Shown here piece after piece: positions 17,770 to 27,074 of a DNA stretch of 64,000 nt. The notes under the pieces were generated by a model. It did no database searches. It was not told the origin of the DNA and saw only the letters and a program-made list of their open reading frames with translations. Source of the DNA: Paenibacillus pinihumi DSM 23905 = JCM 16419 (GTDB lineage: Bacteria > Bacillota > Bacilli > Paenibacillales > Paenibacillaceae); the NCBI RefSeq assembly GCF_000422505.1, contig NZ_KE383865.1, forward strand, positions 220,726 through 284,725, given 5' to 3'. Within the stretch, counting starts at the first letter, position 1, and each line of letters starts with the position of its first letter. A program made the position numbers and the translations under genes.

Positions 17770-18363
17770 ATGACAATTAGAGAAGCCGACTACTTCAAGT
17801 TTGCCGGAGTCGAAAGCACTCGCTTCGGCATTCGCAATGTCAACGTTACAAGCGGTATGCAGGAAGAACCTTTTGGCTCAAGCAGAAGCATTTCTGAAAT
17901 TTCGGTGCGCGGACGCAGCAAGCCTTTTTTCCAGCATGTCAAGCGCGAGCCGTTAAGATTCCAAGTCTCTTTCGCCTTTGAGGATGCCTGGGACAAGCAA
18001 AAAATACGCGAAGTATGCAGGTGGCTAACCGAACAGGAATACTATCAGCCGTTAATTTTTACAAGTGATAATGAGCGAATTTTCTATGCCATGGTCGTCG
18101 ATGATCCGGTGCTGGTGCATAATTGCCTTAGCCAGGGCTATGTGAATTTGAACTTTCGCTGTAATGATGCCTATGCTTATTCGCCCGCGGCGGTTAAAAC
18201 CTATAAGTGGCGGGAAAAGTCGCGGCAAATCAACCGTACAAGCTTTCAACAGGGTGAAAGGCAGCACACGATTTTGAACAGCAGCGGTCAGATTACGCTC
18301 TCGCCACTGGCGGTAAAGTGGAACGATTATCCTTCGGATATGAAGTGGGAGCAGTTGAAATAG
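17770..18363 (+). CDS. Distal tail (Dit-like) protein, N-terminal domain type
   Basis: A 197-aa protein of the siphovirus distal-tail family, which forms the ring joining tail tube and baseplate. Typical features are the early ESTRFGIRNVNVTSG segment, the YFKF start, and the AFEDAWDKQKIREVCRWL block near residue 70, where Dit ring domains have a conserved helix. It is shorter than full-length Dit proteins because the C-terminal jelly-roll domain seems to be encoded separately at 19021-19662. ATG 17770 follows AAGGAGGTGAC. Confidence 0.75.
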   Translation: MTIREADYFKFAGVESTRFGIRNVNVTSGMQEEPFGSSRSISEISVRGRSKPFFQHVKREPLRFQVSFAFEDAWDKQKIREVCRWLTEQEYYQPLIFTSDNERIFYAMVVDDPVLVHNCLSQGYVNLNFRCNDAYAYSPAAVKTYKWREKSRQINRTSFQQGERQHTILNSSGQITLSPLAVKWNDYPSDMKWEQLK

Positions 18364-18380
18364 GGAAGGAGAATGGAGAA

Positions 18381-19016
18381 ATGGCAAAAATAACGGAGAA
18401 GCTGAAGCTGATTCAGCCGGAGTTAACGGACAGCATTCAAAGTACCATCGATTCAATCGCGCAAAATATGAGGAAGCTGGATGATCAAGCAGATGAAGTA
18501 TTTCCTGGCATTCCGACTAATGGAATCTGGAAGCAGCGCACCCGAATTTGGAATAGCGCACCTGCAATTGGTGCTCCGGTAGGGTGGGTGAATGTCCGTG
18601 AAGGGCAAATGGCACCTTCCTGGAATAAGCTCACCCTCTATAATACCGGACAAAAGATATTAACCAAAGAAAACAACGGCCGTGTGTACACGTGTATTCA
18701 GTCCGGTTATAGCGGGCTTCAGGAGCCGGTATTCCCGCTGACAGCCGGATCAGAGGTCGAGGATACACGGGGGAAAACAGCCTGGTCCCCGATTGCGGCA
18801 CGAACGGTGAATGAAATTGTGCTGCCGGGCGTAGCCAACGGTTTTTTCTATGTGTCGGTCATCAGCGGGCGGACAGGAAGCACTGAGCCAGTCTGGACGG
18901 TCGTTAACGGAAGCTCTGTCAATGACGGAGAAGTTGTCTGGCTGGCCTACAAAATTGCCAAGTGGAAGGAAGCAGGGGAGTCGGCTAACTTCCGGCCCTT
19001 CGGCATAATCGGGTGA
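18381..19016 (+). CDS. Tail-tip protein with carbohydrate-binding-like repeats
   Basis: A 211-aa protein inserted between the two Dit-like genes. The C-terminal half holds two related blocks, one around YSGLQEPVFPLTAGSEVED and one GRTGSTEPVWTVVNGSSVND, ending in a Trp. This G-x-x-G-x-x-EP-x-W...DG-x-V-x-W pattern is common in phage tail fibres and is thought to be structural or carbohydrate-binding. ATG 18381 follows GGAAGGAGAATGGAG. Its location suggests it decorates the distal ring. Function is otherwise unknown. Confidence 0.6.
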   Translation: MAKITEKLKLIQPELTDSIQSTIDSIAQNMRKLDDQADEVFPGIPTNGIWKQRTRIWNSAPAIGAPVGWVNVREGQMAPSWNKLTLYNTGQKILTKENNGRVYTCIQSGYSGLQEPVFPLTAGSEVEDTRGKTAWSPIAARTVNEIVLPGVANGFFYVSVISGRTGSTEPVWTVVNGSSVNDGEVVWLAYKIAKWKEAGESANFRPFGIIG

Positions 19017-19020
19017 TGCG

Positions 19021-19662
19021 ATGATTACCTGGGCAGATATGGCGAAGATGAAGGGATGGTATCTATCGGATGCCATCCCTATTGTAATGCAAGGGGATGG
19101 AGCGCTGAACTCTCTTTCCTGGGAAGCGGATGTGCCGGAGGGGACTTCGATAGAAGTCCAGACCAGCGTATCCTTTGACGGGGGCTATGATTGGACCCCA
19201 TGGACAGCATGTGTAAGCGGCGGGAGTATTCCGGCCCTAACTCCGGAGACCTATCTGGGCAATGCGCATCTGAGATTCCGGGTATTCCTGAATACCGCCC
19301 AAATTGGCATTGTGCCTGTGTTCAAGCGTTTATGGATGGAATTCATCCCTGTTCTGGTCTTCAATAATGAAGGAGATACCTTTTGCAAGCCGGAGCTCTG
19401 GATTACGAAGACAGGCCAAGGAGCATTCACAATTACGAATACATCATACGGCAATCGGGTGTTTGCATTTGACAAGCTGGCAGATAAAGAAACGGTATAT
19501 ATCAGCAATGAGCGTCAGTATATCGAGTCTGATCTGGCGATATCGCTCCGCTATGAAAACTTTAATGACAATTATTTGGAGCTTCCGGCAGGCGTAAATA
19601 TTTTAAGGCTTGAAGGAGACGCGGATTTGAAAATTCGTTACGAATTCAAATTGCTCCAGTAA
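19021..19662 (+). CDS. Dit C-terminal-like tail protein
   Basis: A 213-aa protein. The last 75 residues (YGNRVFAFDKLADKETVYIS through LELPAGVNILRLEG) follow the pattern of the C-terminal jelly-roll domain of siphovirus tail components, where a YISNERQ-like turn precedes an LPAG-N-L-x-L strand. The N-terminal half is an unassigned beta domain. With 17770-18363 it appears to make up a split distal-tail protein. It ends 14 bases before the next start. Confidence 0.65.
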   Translation: MITWADMAKMKGWYLSDAIPIVMQGDGALNSLSWEADVPEGTSIEVQTSVSFDGGYDWTPWTACVSGGSIPALTPETYLGNAHLRFRVFLNTAQIGIVPVFKRLWMEFIPVLVFNNEGDTFCKPELWITKTGQGAFTITNTSYGNRVFAFDKLADKETVYISNERQYIESDLAISLRYENFNDNYLELPAGVNILRLEGDADLKIRYEFKLLQ

Positions 19663-19676
19663 AGGAGGTGAATGAT

Positions 19677-22600
19677 GTGCTTGGAGAAATTCAGTATGAC
19701 AAACGGCCTGTTGTGCCACAGCTCTTTTTGGCCAGGCCGGACAAAAGCATTATAAGCAAGCTAAGTGAAGCTTATGCGCTCCAATTATCGGTCAAGCTTC
19801 TGGCGGTCAATGAAATGAGCTTTCGCTTGCCCTATGAGCTGGAGATCAACCACCAGCTTGTCCGCAATCATAATATCGGACTACTGAGAGAGCATTACTA
19901 TATTCAGGTGAAATGGGGGGCGATGACCCAGTGGTACCGGATTGCTTCTCTTCGCCGTGTAATGGAAGAAGGAGAAGATCACATGGAGGTCAGCGCATAT
20001 TCGCTGGAGTATGAGCTGACAGACAAACTGGTCCGAGGGTATAATGTGGAATCCTACCATGCCAGACAAGTATTGAATGATCTGTTATCCAATACAATCT
20101 GGCAAATTGAATATATCGATGCGGATTTTGAGCTGACCTACCGGGCTTTCGAGTTTAGCCAGAATACGGTGCTCGATGCAATCTATAAGGTGGCTGAAAC
20201 CTATAATGCAATTGTTGAGTTTGATACGAATAACCGCACATTAAGAATGATGAAGCCGGAGCTGCATGGAACGTATAAGGGGCTTAATTTCACCTATGAG
20301 CAGTACTTGAAGACACTCGACCGCTCCTCTAATTCGGATGAGCTGATTACACGGCTCATTCCCGAAGGCAAGGACGGGCTTGGCATTCATCGGGTAAATC
20401 CAAGCGGCCAAGCTTATATCGAAAATTACAGCTTCTTTATGTATCCGTTCGAACGTGACGAACAGCGCCGTGTTGTCCAGTCCAGCCATTATATGTCGGA
20501 TAGCCTGTGTCATGCATTATTGGCTTATGAAGCCAAGCTGGAAGCCAATCAGGATCAATTCCGCGTGCTCACAGAGGAGCGAAGCAGCCGCAACTCCCGT
20601 ATTGCGGCACTTCAGTCGCAGCTCTCCGAACTGAAGAAGCAGGAGAAAGTCATAACGGACACGATGATTTCCCAGCAGTTTAACGAGGAAATGTTTTTTG
20701 AGAAATACATGTATCAGGGCAGTTCAGTTACGAATGTGTTTCCGCTTAAGACAGTACTTCCCTATGTCATTCTCTGCAAAGTCAGCAAGCCTGCCGGAAT
20801 AACAATTTCCATTAATGGCTCACCGAAGGCCGTTGCCGAAAATCGTTGGGTTATGCTGGGTAAAACGGCCCGTGCAGAATCGGCCTATGTTCAGGTGAAC
20901 GGTCCGGCATCAGGGGCAGAAATCTTTATTCAGGTTGCCAGTCTGTCAAAGGAAGAGTTCGATACGATTGCCAATGACGAAGCGCTTATTGAACGCTACA
21001 ATCTGGACAGGAAGCAAAAGCAAATTGCTGACAAGCAGCATGAAATTGATGAAGAAAAGGTGCAGCTGGACACGCTGCTCCAACAGATTGCAGAATTGCA
21101 AAAGGAACTAAAAGCGGAAAACAATTTCACCCCGCAGCAGCTGCAAGAGCTGAATCCCTATGTGAAGACAAAGGAGTTTAAAGATGACCGGTATATTGAC
21201 GAGCAGGATTTGCTTGAGGCCGCGCAAGAGAAATTCAAGGAGCTTCAGAAGCCGCAAACTTCAATCCGAATGGATGTTGTTGATTTTCTTGACATCGTAG
21301 AGGAGCAAGGCAATTGGAACAAGCTTGTGCTTGGGGATCAGGTGTTGGTGAAGTACGCCAAATTGGGTATCCGGGTTACGGCAAAAATGATTGAGTTCAG
21401 CTACGATTATGAGGCGGCATCGATCAGTATCGTGATTGCGAATGTAAAAGAAATTAATGACGATGCCCGCAAGCTGGAGAGCTATATCGGCAGCAGCAAA
21501 AATACTTCTATTACCGTGGATTTGAATAAGCACCGTTGGGGCAAGGCCGTATACGATGCTAGTGAAATGAGCCGCTTGTTCGATTCATTCTGGGATAAGG
21601 TAACGGATCAAATTAATATGGCGGTGAACGAGACCGTAACACTTGACCAGAAGGGAATCACTATTACGGACTCGAATAATCCCGCAAGGTTCCTGCGCCT
21701 GACACATGGCGCAATCGGGTTGACACGTTCAGGCGGGTTGCGCTATGAAACAGCGTTGACTGCTGACGGCCTTATTGCCGAGGTTGTACTCGGCAAGCTG
21801 ATTCTCGGTTCGAGGGTGACGATCGGGGATGATGACGGCATCTGGATGACAGAGGGCCCGCGTACAACTATAACGGACCGCTGCGGAAGAGAAGCTATGA
21901 AGCTTGGGCTGTATACGGCAGAACCGGACCGCTACGGAATGGTGGTCAACCGCTATGAGCCGGAGCCTGCATGCAGTGATAGGCTGATGAACAAAATCAT
22001 TGTTGATTCTGAAGCCGGATTTGTGATTCAACAGCGCTCGGGGCAGCGCTTTGAAGATGTGGCATGGCTGGATACGGCAGGATTGCTCAACGTCCGGAAG
22101 CTTCAAATTCAGGCGATGGACGGAATTCTATCTAATGGAATTGAGATTGATAGTGTGAGTGGCATCGTCATTACCCGCTCAGATGGCAGGGTGCGCGGAA
22201 AGTTTAACGCGATGGATGGACTTGTCTTCGAGCGCCATGAGGGCAATAAGTGGGTGAAGAAGTTTTTCTTTGAGCCTGGCGGACGCTTTTATGCAGAGGA
22301 CTTGTTTGCCAAACGGCTGACGATTTCCAATGATGCGGACGATGTATTGATCGATGCGCGGGATGACTATTTGAATATCGGGCGCTTTGAGACCATTATA
22401 ACGGATGGCAAGCTGACCGCAATTGAGAAGCTGGTACTGCTTCAGGAATGGGAGACCATTCAGACGGAATATTTGAAGCTGCTGCCGCAGGCGAACCAAT
22501 ACCGGACCTCGCAACGGGATAACGGGCAGACTGTGCTTATCGATATTCCTCCATTCACAACAGCATATAACGAACTGGAGGCTTATGTCCGCCCGCTGCT

Positions 22601-23744
22601 TGCAGATATGACGGTTACGACTGAGATTGACCGTGCCGAGTTCAAGAGTAAATTTCAAACCTATTACGATCAGGTCCGGCGGATTTTGAACGAGATTACG
22701 AACGCGCTCAAGTGGAGCAGTGTACAGCTCGGGCAAAATTATAATAAAGTCGTCATCGATGCGAAGGATGGGATTACCGTTACCCGTACAGATCAAATTG
22801 TAAAGCTGACAATGAATGCTTCATCCGGAATACGGATTGACCGCCGGGGGGAACCTGTACTTTTCGCAGATGAGTATGGTACTTTGCATGCATTGGATTT
22901 GGTTGCGAAGCGTCTGAAGATTACAGCTGCTCCTTTTGACGGCGGGACGAAGGATGATCTGCTGATTGATGCGGAAAACCGGATGATTGACTTCTCCAAG
23001 TTCACCCTGATTGCCGGGAAGCTGAATGCAGACAATATCGCATCTTCAATTGTAACGGCAGAGGATGGTTTTATTAGCAATCTGATCAGCAATAAGGTCA
23101 AAACTGTCGGCAGGCAGGCGGAGACCGCATGGTCCAATTACATTCATATTCAAGACAATAAGGCGATGTGGATTACCGGACAAGCCAAAGCCGGGACAGG
23201 CACGCAGCGCAAGAATGCGCTGGATGAACCTTTTTACTGGCGTGATGCGCAGCGCAGCGGCCTGACAACAGAAGTTACACCATACCCTGTCATGCAGTAT
23301 GAGATGAATGAGAAAGTAAAAATGCTGCTGCAATTTGAAGGAGAAGGGTCTGCTGCTTATCCGCAGATTGTGCTTGGCGAAGGTGACGGAAATGAGGATT
23401 CAGATGGCGTATTCCGGAAGGGAAAGGCATTCCTTGAAAAGCCGCCGGGAAGCTTCGACATGGTGTACTATAACCAGGGATATGGTCGTAAACGCAGCAT
23501 CCGGCTTCAAGATGAAGGGATGCATTTCTTGTCTGAAAATAACTTGATCAGCATGGAGGCCAAAGACTACATCTGCACCGTAGACGAGGCTGGCAGTCTG
23601 GTCATGAAGCATGAGAAGGGCTCATCCATTACGATGACCAAAGATGGGGATATCCAGATTACGGCTGCCCGGGATATCGTCATTAAGGCTGCACGCAATG
23701 TCAAGCTGAACGGGGCAAGATTGGATCTAAACACGGCAGGATAA
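19677..23744 (+). CDS. Tail hub / Tal-like protein with a VgrG/gp5-like C-terminal needle
   Basis: A 1355-aa baseplate hub. Residues 1-350 resemble the N-terminal domain of prophage endopeptidase-tail (Tal) proteins, which form the gp27-like trimeric hub. Residues 290-340 and 430-500 are coiled coils. The C-terminal 45 residues run in short repeats (ITMTKDGDIQITAARDIVIK, then ARNVKLNGARLDL), the pattern of the triple beta-helix of gp5/VgrG needles. No peptidase or muramidase motif is evident. GTG 19677 is preferred because AGGAGG at 19663-19668 is correctly spaced; GTG 19668 lies inside that site. The PAAR-like gene follows directly, consistent with a needle and tip pair. Confidence 0.82.
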   Translation: MLGEIQYDKRPVVPQLFLARPDKSIISKLSEAYALQLSVKLLAVNEMSFRLPYELEINHQLVRNHNIGLLREHYYIQVKWGAMTQWYRIASLRRVMEEGEDHMEVSAYSLEYELTDKLVRGYNVESYHARQVLNDLLSNTIWQIEYIDADFELTYRAFEFSQNTVLDAIYKVAETYNAIVEFDTNNRTLRMMKPELHGTYKGLNFTYEQYLKTLDRSSNSDELITRLIPEGKDGLGIHRVNPSGQAYIENYSFFMYPFERDEQRRVVQSSHYMSDSLCHALLAYEAKLEANQDQFRVLTEERSSRNSRIAALQSQLSELKKQEKVITDTMISQQFNEEMFFEKYMYQGSSVTNVFPLKTVLPYVILCKVSKPAGITISINGSPKAVAENRWVMLGKTARAESAYVQVNGPASGAEIFIQVASLSKEEFDTIANDEALIERYNLDRKQKQIADKQHEIDEEKVQLDTLLQQIAELQKELKAENNFTPQQLQELNPYVKTKEFKDDRYIDEQDLLEAAQEKFKELQKPQTSIRMDVVDFLDIVEEQGNWNKLVLGDQVLVKYAKLGIRVTAKMIEFSYDYEAASISIVIANVKEINDDARKLESYIGSSKNTSITVDLNKHRWGKAVYDASEMSRLFDSFWDKVTDQINMAVNETVTLDQKGITITDSNNPARFLRLTHGAIGLTRSGGLRYETALTADGLIAEVVLGKLILGSRVTIGDDDGIWMTEGPRTTITDRCGREAMKLGLYTAEPDRYGMVVNRYEPEPACSDRLMNKIIVDSEAGFVIQQRSGQRFEDVAWLDTAGLLNVRKLQIQAMDGILSNGIEIDSVSGIVITRSDGRVRGKFNAMDGLVFERHEGNKWVKKFFFEPGGRFYAEDLFAKRLTISNDADDVLIDARDDYLNIGRFETIITDGKLTAIEKLVLLQEWETIQTEYLKLLPQANQYRTSQRDNGQTVLIDIPPFTTAYNELEAYVRPLLADMTVTTEIDRAEFKSKFQTYYDQVRRILNEITNALKWSSVQLGQNYNKVVIDAKDGITVTRTDQIVKLTMNASSGIRIDRRGEPVLFADEYGTLHALDLVAKRLKITAAPFDGGTKDDLLIDAENRMIDFSKFTLIAGKLNADNIASSIVTAEDGFISNLISNKVKTVGRQAETAWSNYIHIQDNKAMWITGQAKAGTGTQRKNALDEPFYWRDAQRSGLTTEVTPYPVMQYEMNEKVKMLLQFEGEGSAAYPQIVLGEGDGNEDSDGVFRKGKAFLEKPPGSFDMVYYNQGYGRKRSIRLQDEGMHFLSENNLISMEAKDYICTVDEAGSLVMKHEKGSSITMTKDGDIQITAARDIVIKAARNVKLNGARLDLNTAG

Positions 23745-23773
23745 GTGGGCCAGATTGATAGGAGGAGATGCCG

Positions 23774-24223
23774 ATGCCGGGTGCTGCATTTGACGGCAGT
23801 AAAACAAAAGATTCTACCGCGACTGATATTACGTATCAGATCTGGAATCCGTGGAAATATCCATATCCCTGCGGAACGCCTGAATTCCCTGCTACTTGCT
23901 ACAATGGCGGTTATGACAACTATAACGGAACTTCCATTGTACGAGGAACTATACAAGCTTCTGCAACCAGCGTATACATTAATGGCAAGGCAGCTGCACT
24001 GATGAATGACAGAGTGCGGGAAGAAGAGACGCCGCAGGGATTGCCCGGAGGTGCTGTCAATATACGCAATGCTGACGGGGGCTTTGGACAAGTTACATCA
24101 GGAAACAATGTGCAGGTGTATTGTGAAGGCAAGCTGCTTGCAGTCATAGGCAGTACAGCCAGAACCCATGCCAACGGGAGTACAAATATTGCCGACGGCA
24201 GTACAAATGTTATTATTGGCTAG
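23774..24223 (+). CDS. PAAR-like spike tip protein
   Basis: A 150-aa protein with PAAR features in its last 95 residues: SVYINGKAAALMNDRVRE, then VTSGNNVQVYCEGKLLAVIG, and an end reading NIADGSTNVIIG. These are the repeating I-x-x-GS-x-N-V-x-I and NGK-x-A strands that build the cone sealing VgrG/gp5 needles. ATG 23774 is best spaced from GGAGG at 23761. Such a tip is standard in contractile systems and type VI secretion, but no sheath is encoded here. The N-terminal 45 residues are aromatic and Gly-rich and of unknown role. Confidence 0.75.
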   Translation: MPGAAFDGSKTKDSTATDITYQIWNPWKYPYPCGTPEFPATCYNGGYDNYNGTSIVRGTIQASATSVYINGKAAALMNDRVREEETPQGLPGGAVNIRNADGGFGQVTSGNNVQVYCEGKLLAVIGSTARTHANGSTNIADGSTNVIIG

Positions 24224-24256
24224 ACTGCAAACGAACAGTGAAAGGAGGTGAAAGAA

Positions 24257-25408
24257 ATGGCAAGTTTACAGACACATCTGGAATACAATGATCCCCTCAT
24301 TATGCTGCACAGGAGTGGAAAGCCGGGGGATGAGCTGAAGCCAAGAAGTGACTCACTCCCGATTATTAATCATATGATTACGCTGCTGGAGACGCCATCC
24401 GAGTTCCATAAGGTCCAGATTAGCAATATGACGGAAATTACAATGGAGCTGTTTCATCAAAAACGCTCGCTGGAGCCAAATGAATTTGTCGTGAATTATA
24501 CGAATGGAATCATCACTTTTCATCCTTCACTGGAGGGTCATAGCAAAATATGCTCCTATATGGGGCGAGGGCTAATCATGTACCCTGCCAGTAAAATTTA
24601 CGCTATGGCAAGCCGCAATCCGGATGTGGTGGTCACTTTACAAGATTACATTGTTGAAATTCAAAATAAGCTCAACGATGCTCATCTGGCGATGGAACGT
24701 GTGGAAGCCGTCATTAGTGAGGCGAGGATGGCGCTGGATAAAACGTATACCGCGACAGATAACGCCAACCGTTCTGCAGATGCTGCAGATCAGGCAAGTG
24801 CCGCTGCATGGGATGCCTACAAAACAACACGTCTTGTCTTCATGCCTCCTGCTGCAGATGAAACACAGATGAAAACCATGTATCCTTTACCCGAAGTGGG
24901 CTGGACCGTACAGACATACACGGACGGCAAACGTTACCGCTATGACGGGCGTAAATGGGAACTGATCGATATCTTCGGATCGGGCATGCTCCCGGTTAAC
25001 GAGCACAAGGATGGCCTGATGAGTGTGGCAGAGCATCTCAAGCTTAAATCCATACCGCTCGAAGTAAAGGAGAAAGTAATGGTGTTTTGTATGCCTTATG
25101 TGTATCAGGGGCCACAGGAGACGATGATCATGTTCCCGTTTCATGGGGAGATTGTCTCTATTGATGCGATCTGCGGCATGGCTGGAGAGACAGACACCGA
25201 GATTTATATTGAGAAAACCAGAAATCTCAAAACGTGGACCAGTATTATGAAGGAACGGGTGCGCTTCAGGCCGCAGGAGCAGTTTGACGACAGAACCTCT
25301 GAACTGCTTCACAGCAGTGTGGAAAAAGGGGATATTTTCAGAGTCCATATCGCCCGTCAGGGGATGGGCATTCAAAATATAACCTTGGAGATGAAAATCA
25401 GGATTTGA
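24257..25408 (+). CDS. Tail fibre / baseplate upper protein
   Basis: A 383-aa fibre-like protein. The first 130 residues form a beta-rich attachment domain, followed by a helical stalk with an Ala-rich coiled coil (residues 135-195, DAADQASAAAWDAYKTT), a short YTDGKRYRYDGRKWEL beta hairpin, the tail-fibre motif HKDGLMSVAEHLKLKSI, and a C-terminal beta sandwich that may be the receptor-binding head. The ATG at 24257 follows AAAGGAGGTGAAAG. It ends the first tail transcription block together with the next gene. Confidence 0.7.
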   Translation: MASLQTHLEYNDPLIMLHRSGKPGDELKPRSDSLPIINHMITLLETPSEFHKVQISNMTEITMELFHQKRSLEPNEFVVNYTNGIITFHPSLEGHSKICSYMGRGLIMYPASKIYAMASRNPDVVVTLQDYIVEIQNKLNDAHLAMERVEAVISEARMALDKTYTATDNANRSADAADQASAAAWDAYKTTRLVFMPPAADETQMKTMYPLPEVGWTVQTYTDGKRYRYDGRKWELIDIFGSGMLPVNEHKDGLMSVAEHLKLKSIPLEVKEKVMVFCMPYVYQGPQETMIMFPFHGEIVSIDAICGMAGETDTEIYIEKTRNLKTWTSIMKERVRFRPQEQFDDRTSELLHSSVEKGDIFRVHIARQGMGIQNITLEMKIRI

Positions 25409-25500
25409 TTTTTAAGTTTTATAACCGACGAATCATTCTTAGTTAAGCAGCTTTTAACTGCAATTTTAAAACCAAAACGAAAATGAAAAGAGGAATAATT

Positions 25501-26043
25501 ATGAATGTACCCGTTATTACATGGATGGACAGCAACAATGCAAATGAGATAACAACCCCATTCAACTTTGGCGTTATCGATGCAGGAGATCCAAGCCCTA
25601 TTTATACGTTTAATATCTGGAACAATAAGGGCGGCAAAACAGAACTTCCAAAAATGGAGGATTGTACGATTACCACAGTGGATATGGATGGCGGTTCCGG
25701 TGAGGCTCCCGGCAAAGAAGTGCAACTGGTGTCAGGTAACTGGTTCCGCGCACAGGTCGATTCGCTTGGGGAAACGGATCTCGGGCAGGAAACGAGTAAA
25801 ATCGGGAAGGACTTCTCCAAGCCAATTGGAACGAAAGGGAAGACAACAAAAGACGACACAGGTGCGAGCTATCCAACTCCGCTCTCTCCGGCTGCGAAAG
25901 AAATTTTGGGTGTTCGAAATAACGGTTTGAAGGATGATGCTGCAGGTAATTATGTAACCGTAAGTCTGCGCGCATTCGTACCATTGGATGCAAGAAGCGG
26001 CCAGCAGGCATTTAAGCTGCGGGTTTCTTATCGTTATGTGTAA
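25501..26043 (+). CDS. Predicted structural protein of the tail island, unknown function
   Basis: A 180-aa, probably beta-rich, soluble protein starting MNVPVITWMDSNNANE. The sequence has a Gly/Lys-rich middle (residues 85-110) and a C-terminal strand pair ending KLRVSYRYV, reminiscent of an Ig-like or jelly-roll decoration protein. I do not recognise a family. ATG 25501 follows AAAAGAGGAATAATT. It is the last gene before a structured spacer and terminator, so it closes the first part of the island. Confidence 0.55.
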   Translation: MNVPVITWMDSNNANEITTPFNFGVIDAGDPSPIYTFNIWNNKGGKTELPKMEDCTITTVDMDGGSGEAPGKEVQLVSGNWFRAQVDSLGETDLGQETSKIGKDFSKPIGTKGKTTKDDTGASYPTPLSPAAKEILGVRNNGLKDDAAGNYVTVSLRAFVPLDARSGQQAFKLRVSYRYV

Positions 26044-26049
26044 GGGAGC

Positions 26050-26213
26050 AAAGTGGTGAAGAGCATCCGCTACGCGGAAAACTTCATCTTCCGATTCCTC
26101 TTGTCCCCAAATTTAATTGAACATCATTCATAAGGTGAAAATTCGGGGACAAATGGAAACGCTGACGCTTCTACAGATGAAGATTTCCACTCCGCTCTTT
26201 GTTTCACCACTTT
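26050..26213. repeat. 164-bp long imperfect inverted repeat (MITE-like or structured RNA)
   Basis: Outer arms AAAGTGGTGAA (26050-26060) and TTCACCACTTT (26203-26213) are perfect. Inside, GCGGA...CTTCATCTT pairs with AAGATGAAG...TCCGC, and TTGTCCCCAAATTT (26101-26114) pairs with AAATTCGGGGACAA (26138-26152) around the centre. The whole spacer can fold into one long hairpin. It may be a miniature inverted-repeat element or a transcript-end structure. Confidence 0.7.
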
Positions 26214-26217
26214 TTGA

Positions 26218-26340
26218 AATGGGCAGGGTGGCAGTCAGTTACTGAACGCACTGACTGCAAATTATCAGGATTTTAGTGCGAAGCAGCTAGCACAGGCCTT
26301 ATCTGACCAAAGATGGAGTCCAGTGTGTCTGGCACATTAA
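26218..26340 (+). pseudogene. Possible 3' remnant of a coding sequence (40 codons)
   Basis: An open frame without a start codon runs from 26218 to TAA 26338-26340; its peptide includes SQLLNALTANYQDF and KQLAQALSDQRW, plausible as an amphipathic helix. An in-frame TGA lies directly upstream at 26215. It may be what is left of a gene cut by the inverted repeat. Chance cannot be excluded. Confidence 0.3.
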
Positions 26341-26353
26341 TAGAAATATTAGA

Positions 26354-26405
26354 AACGGCGGCTGTCATTCTCTTGAGGGAATTGAACAGCCGTTTTCTTT
26401 TTTTG
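26354..26405 (+). terminator. Intrinsic terminator splitting the tail island
   Basis: AACGGCGGCTGTCATTC and GGAATTGAACAGCCGTT pair with small bulges, followed by TTTCTTTTTTT. It would end transcription from the assembly genes, so the adhesin genes from 26442 on may be a separate unit or depend on read-through. Confidence 0.75.
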
Positions 26406-26441
26406 AACCGTATGGAAAGAAACAGTATAGGAGGAACCTAT

Positions 26442-27059
26442 ATGATACTTGGGAATTACCAGTATACACGCACACCTGTCGCTCAGCATTTTATGTGGGT
26501 GGCGGATTATTATGATCATACCAGTCTCACTGAATTTGATTTGAATACCCAGCACCCGAACAACTTTTATACCATCGATCGCAACAAGCTTGTCCGCTTT
26601 GGACTTATCGGCAGCGGATCGCAAATATTTTTCGATATCGCGGATGGCATTTTTGAATTAAACCGCCATCGTATTTCGGTGACATATTCGCCAAATAGCA
26701 AGGAAGAATATCCGCTGACAGGCAGAAATTTGGTCTATCAGGACATTATTGCATACAAAGACGCTGTCGCAGATGCCAATTTGCTTAAACAGGAAGCGGG
26801 GGGCATGTTTAACCAGCAGATTACGGCTTTTAACGTGGGATATAAGAAGCAATTAGAGTTCGAGGGTATCTGTATTCATTATCAAAATATATTGACAGTC
26901 CCTGCGAATGCTCCGGCATTTATGCAAATTAAGCTGACCTCGGAGCAGGCATTGGAGGGCAAACTGAATATTCGTGTGAATGGAAGACTCGCTGCCTGTA
27001 TGGATGCGCCTTTACAGGCTAACGTTACGGGATCGGTGAATTGGCAAATTACAAGCTAA
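26442..27059 (+). CDS. Tail-associated protein of unknown function
   Basis: A 205-aa protein starting MILGNYQYTRTPVAQHFM with a strong GGAGG ribosome site ahead of ATG 26442. It is aromatic-rich and predicted mainly beta-strand, with a short helical middle (residues 95-125). No family is recognised. It begins the second gene block, directly after the terminator, and is followed within 16 bases by another small gene. Its N-terminal half could bind a baseplate partner while the C-terminal beta domain binds ligand, but this is only inference from position. Confidence 0.55.
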   Translation: MILGNYQYTRTPVAQHFMWVADYYDHTSLTEFDLNTQHPNNFYTIDRNKLVRFGLIGSGSQIFFDIADGIFELNRHRISVTYSPNSKEEYPLTGRNLVYQDIIAYKDAVADANLLKQEAGGMFNQQITAFNVGYKKQLEFEGICIHYQNILTVPANAPAFMQIKLTSEQALEGKLNIRVNGRLAACMDAPLQANVTGSVNWQITS

Positions 27060-27074
27060 GGAGGAGAGTGCGAG

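Noticed and set aside
23774-24223. A contractile (myovirus or type VI) tail because of the PAAR-like protein
   Set aside because: No sheath, gp25-like or other contractile baseplate gene is found in 6-35 kb, and Dit/Tal-like proteins point to a non-contractile tail.
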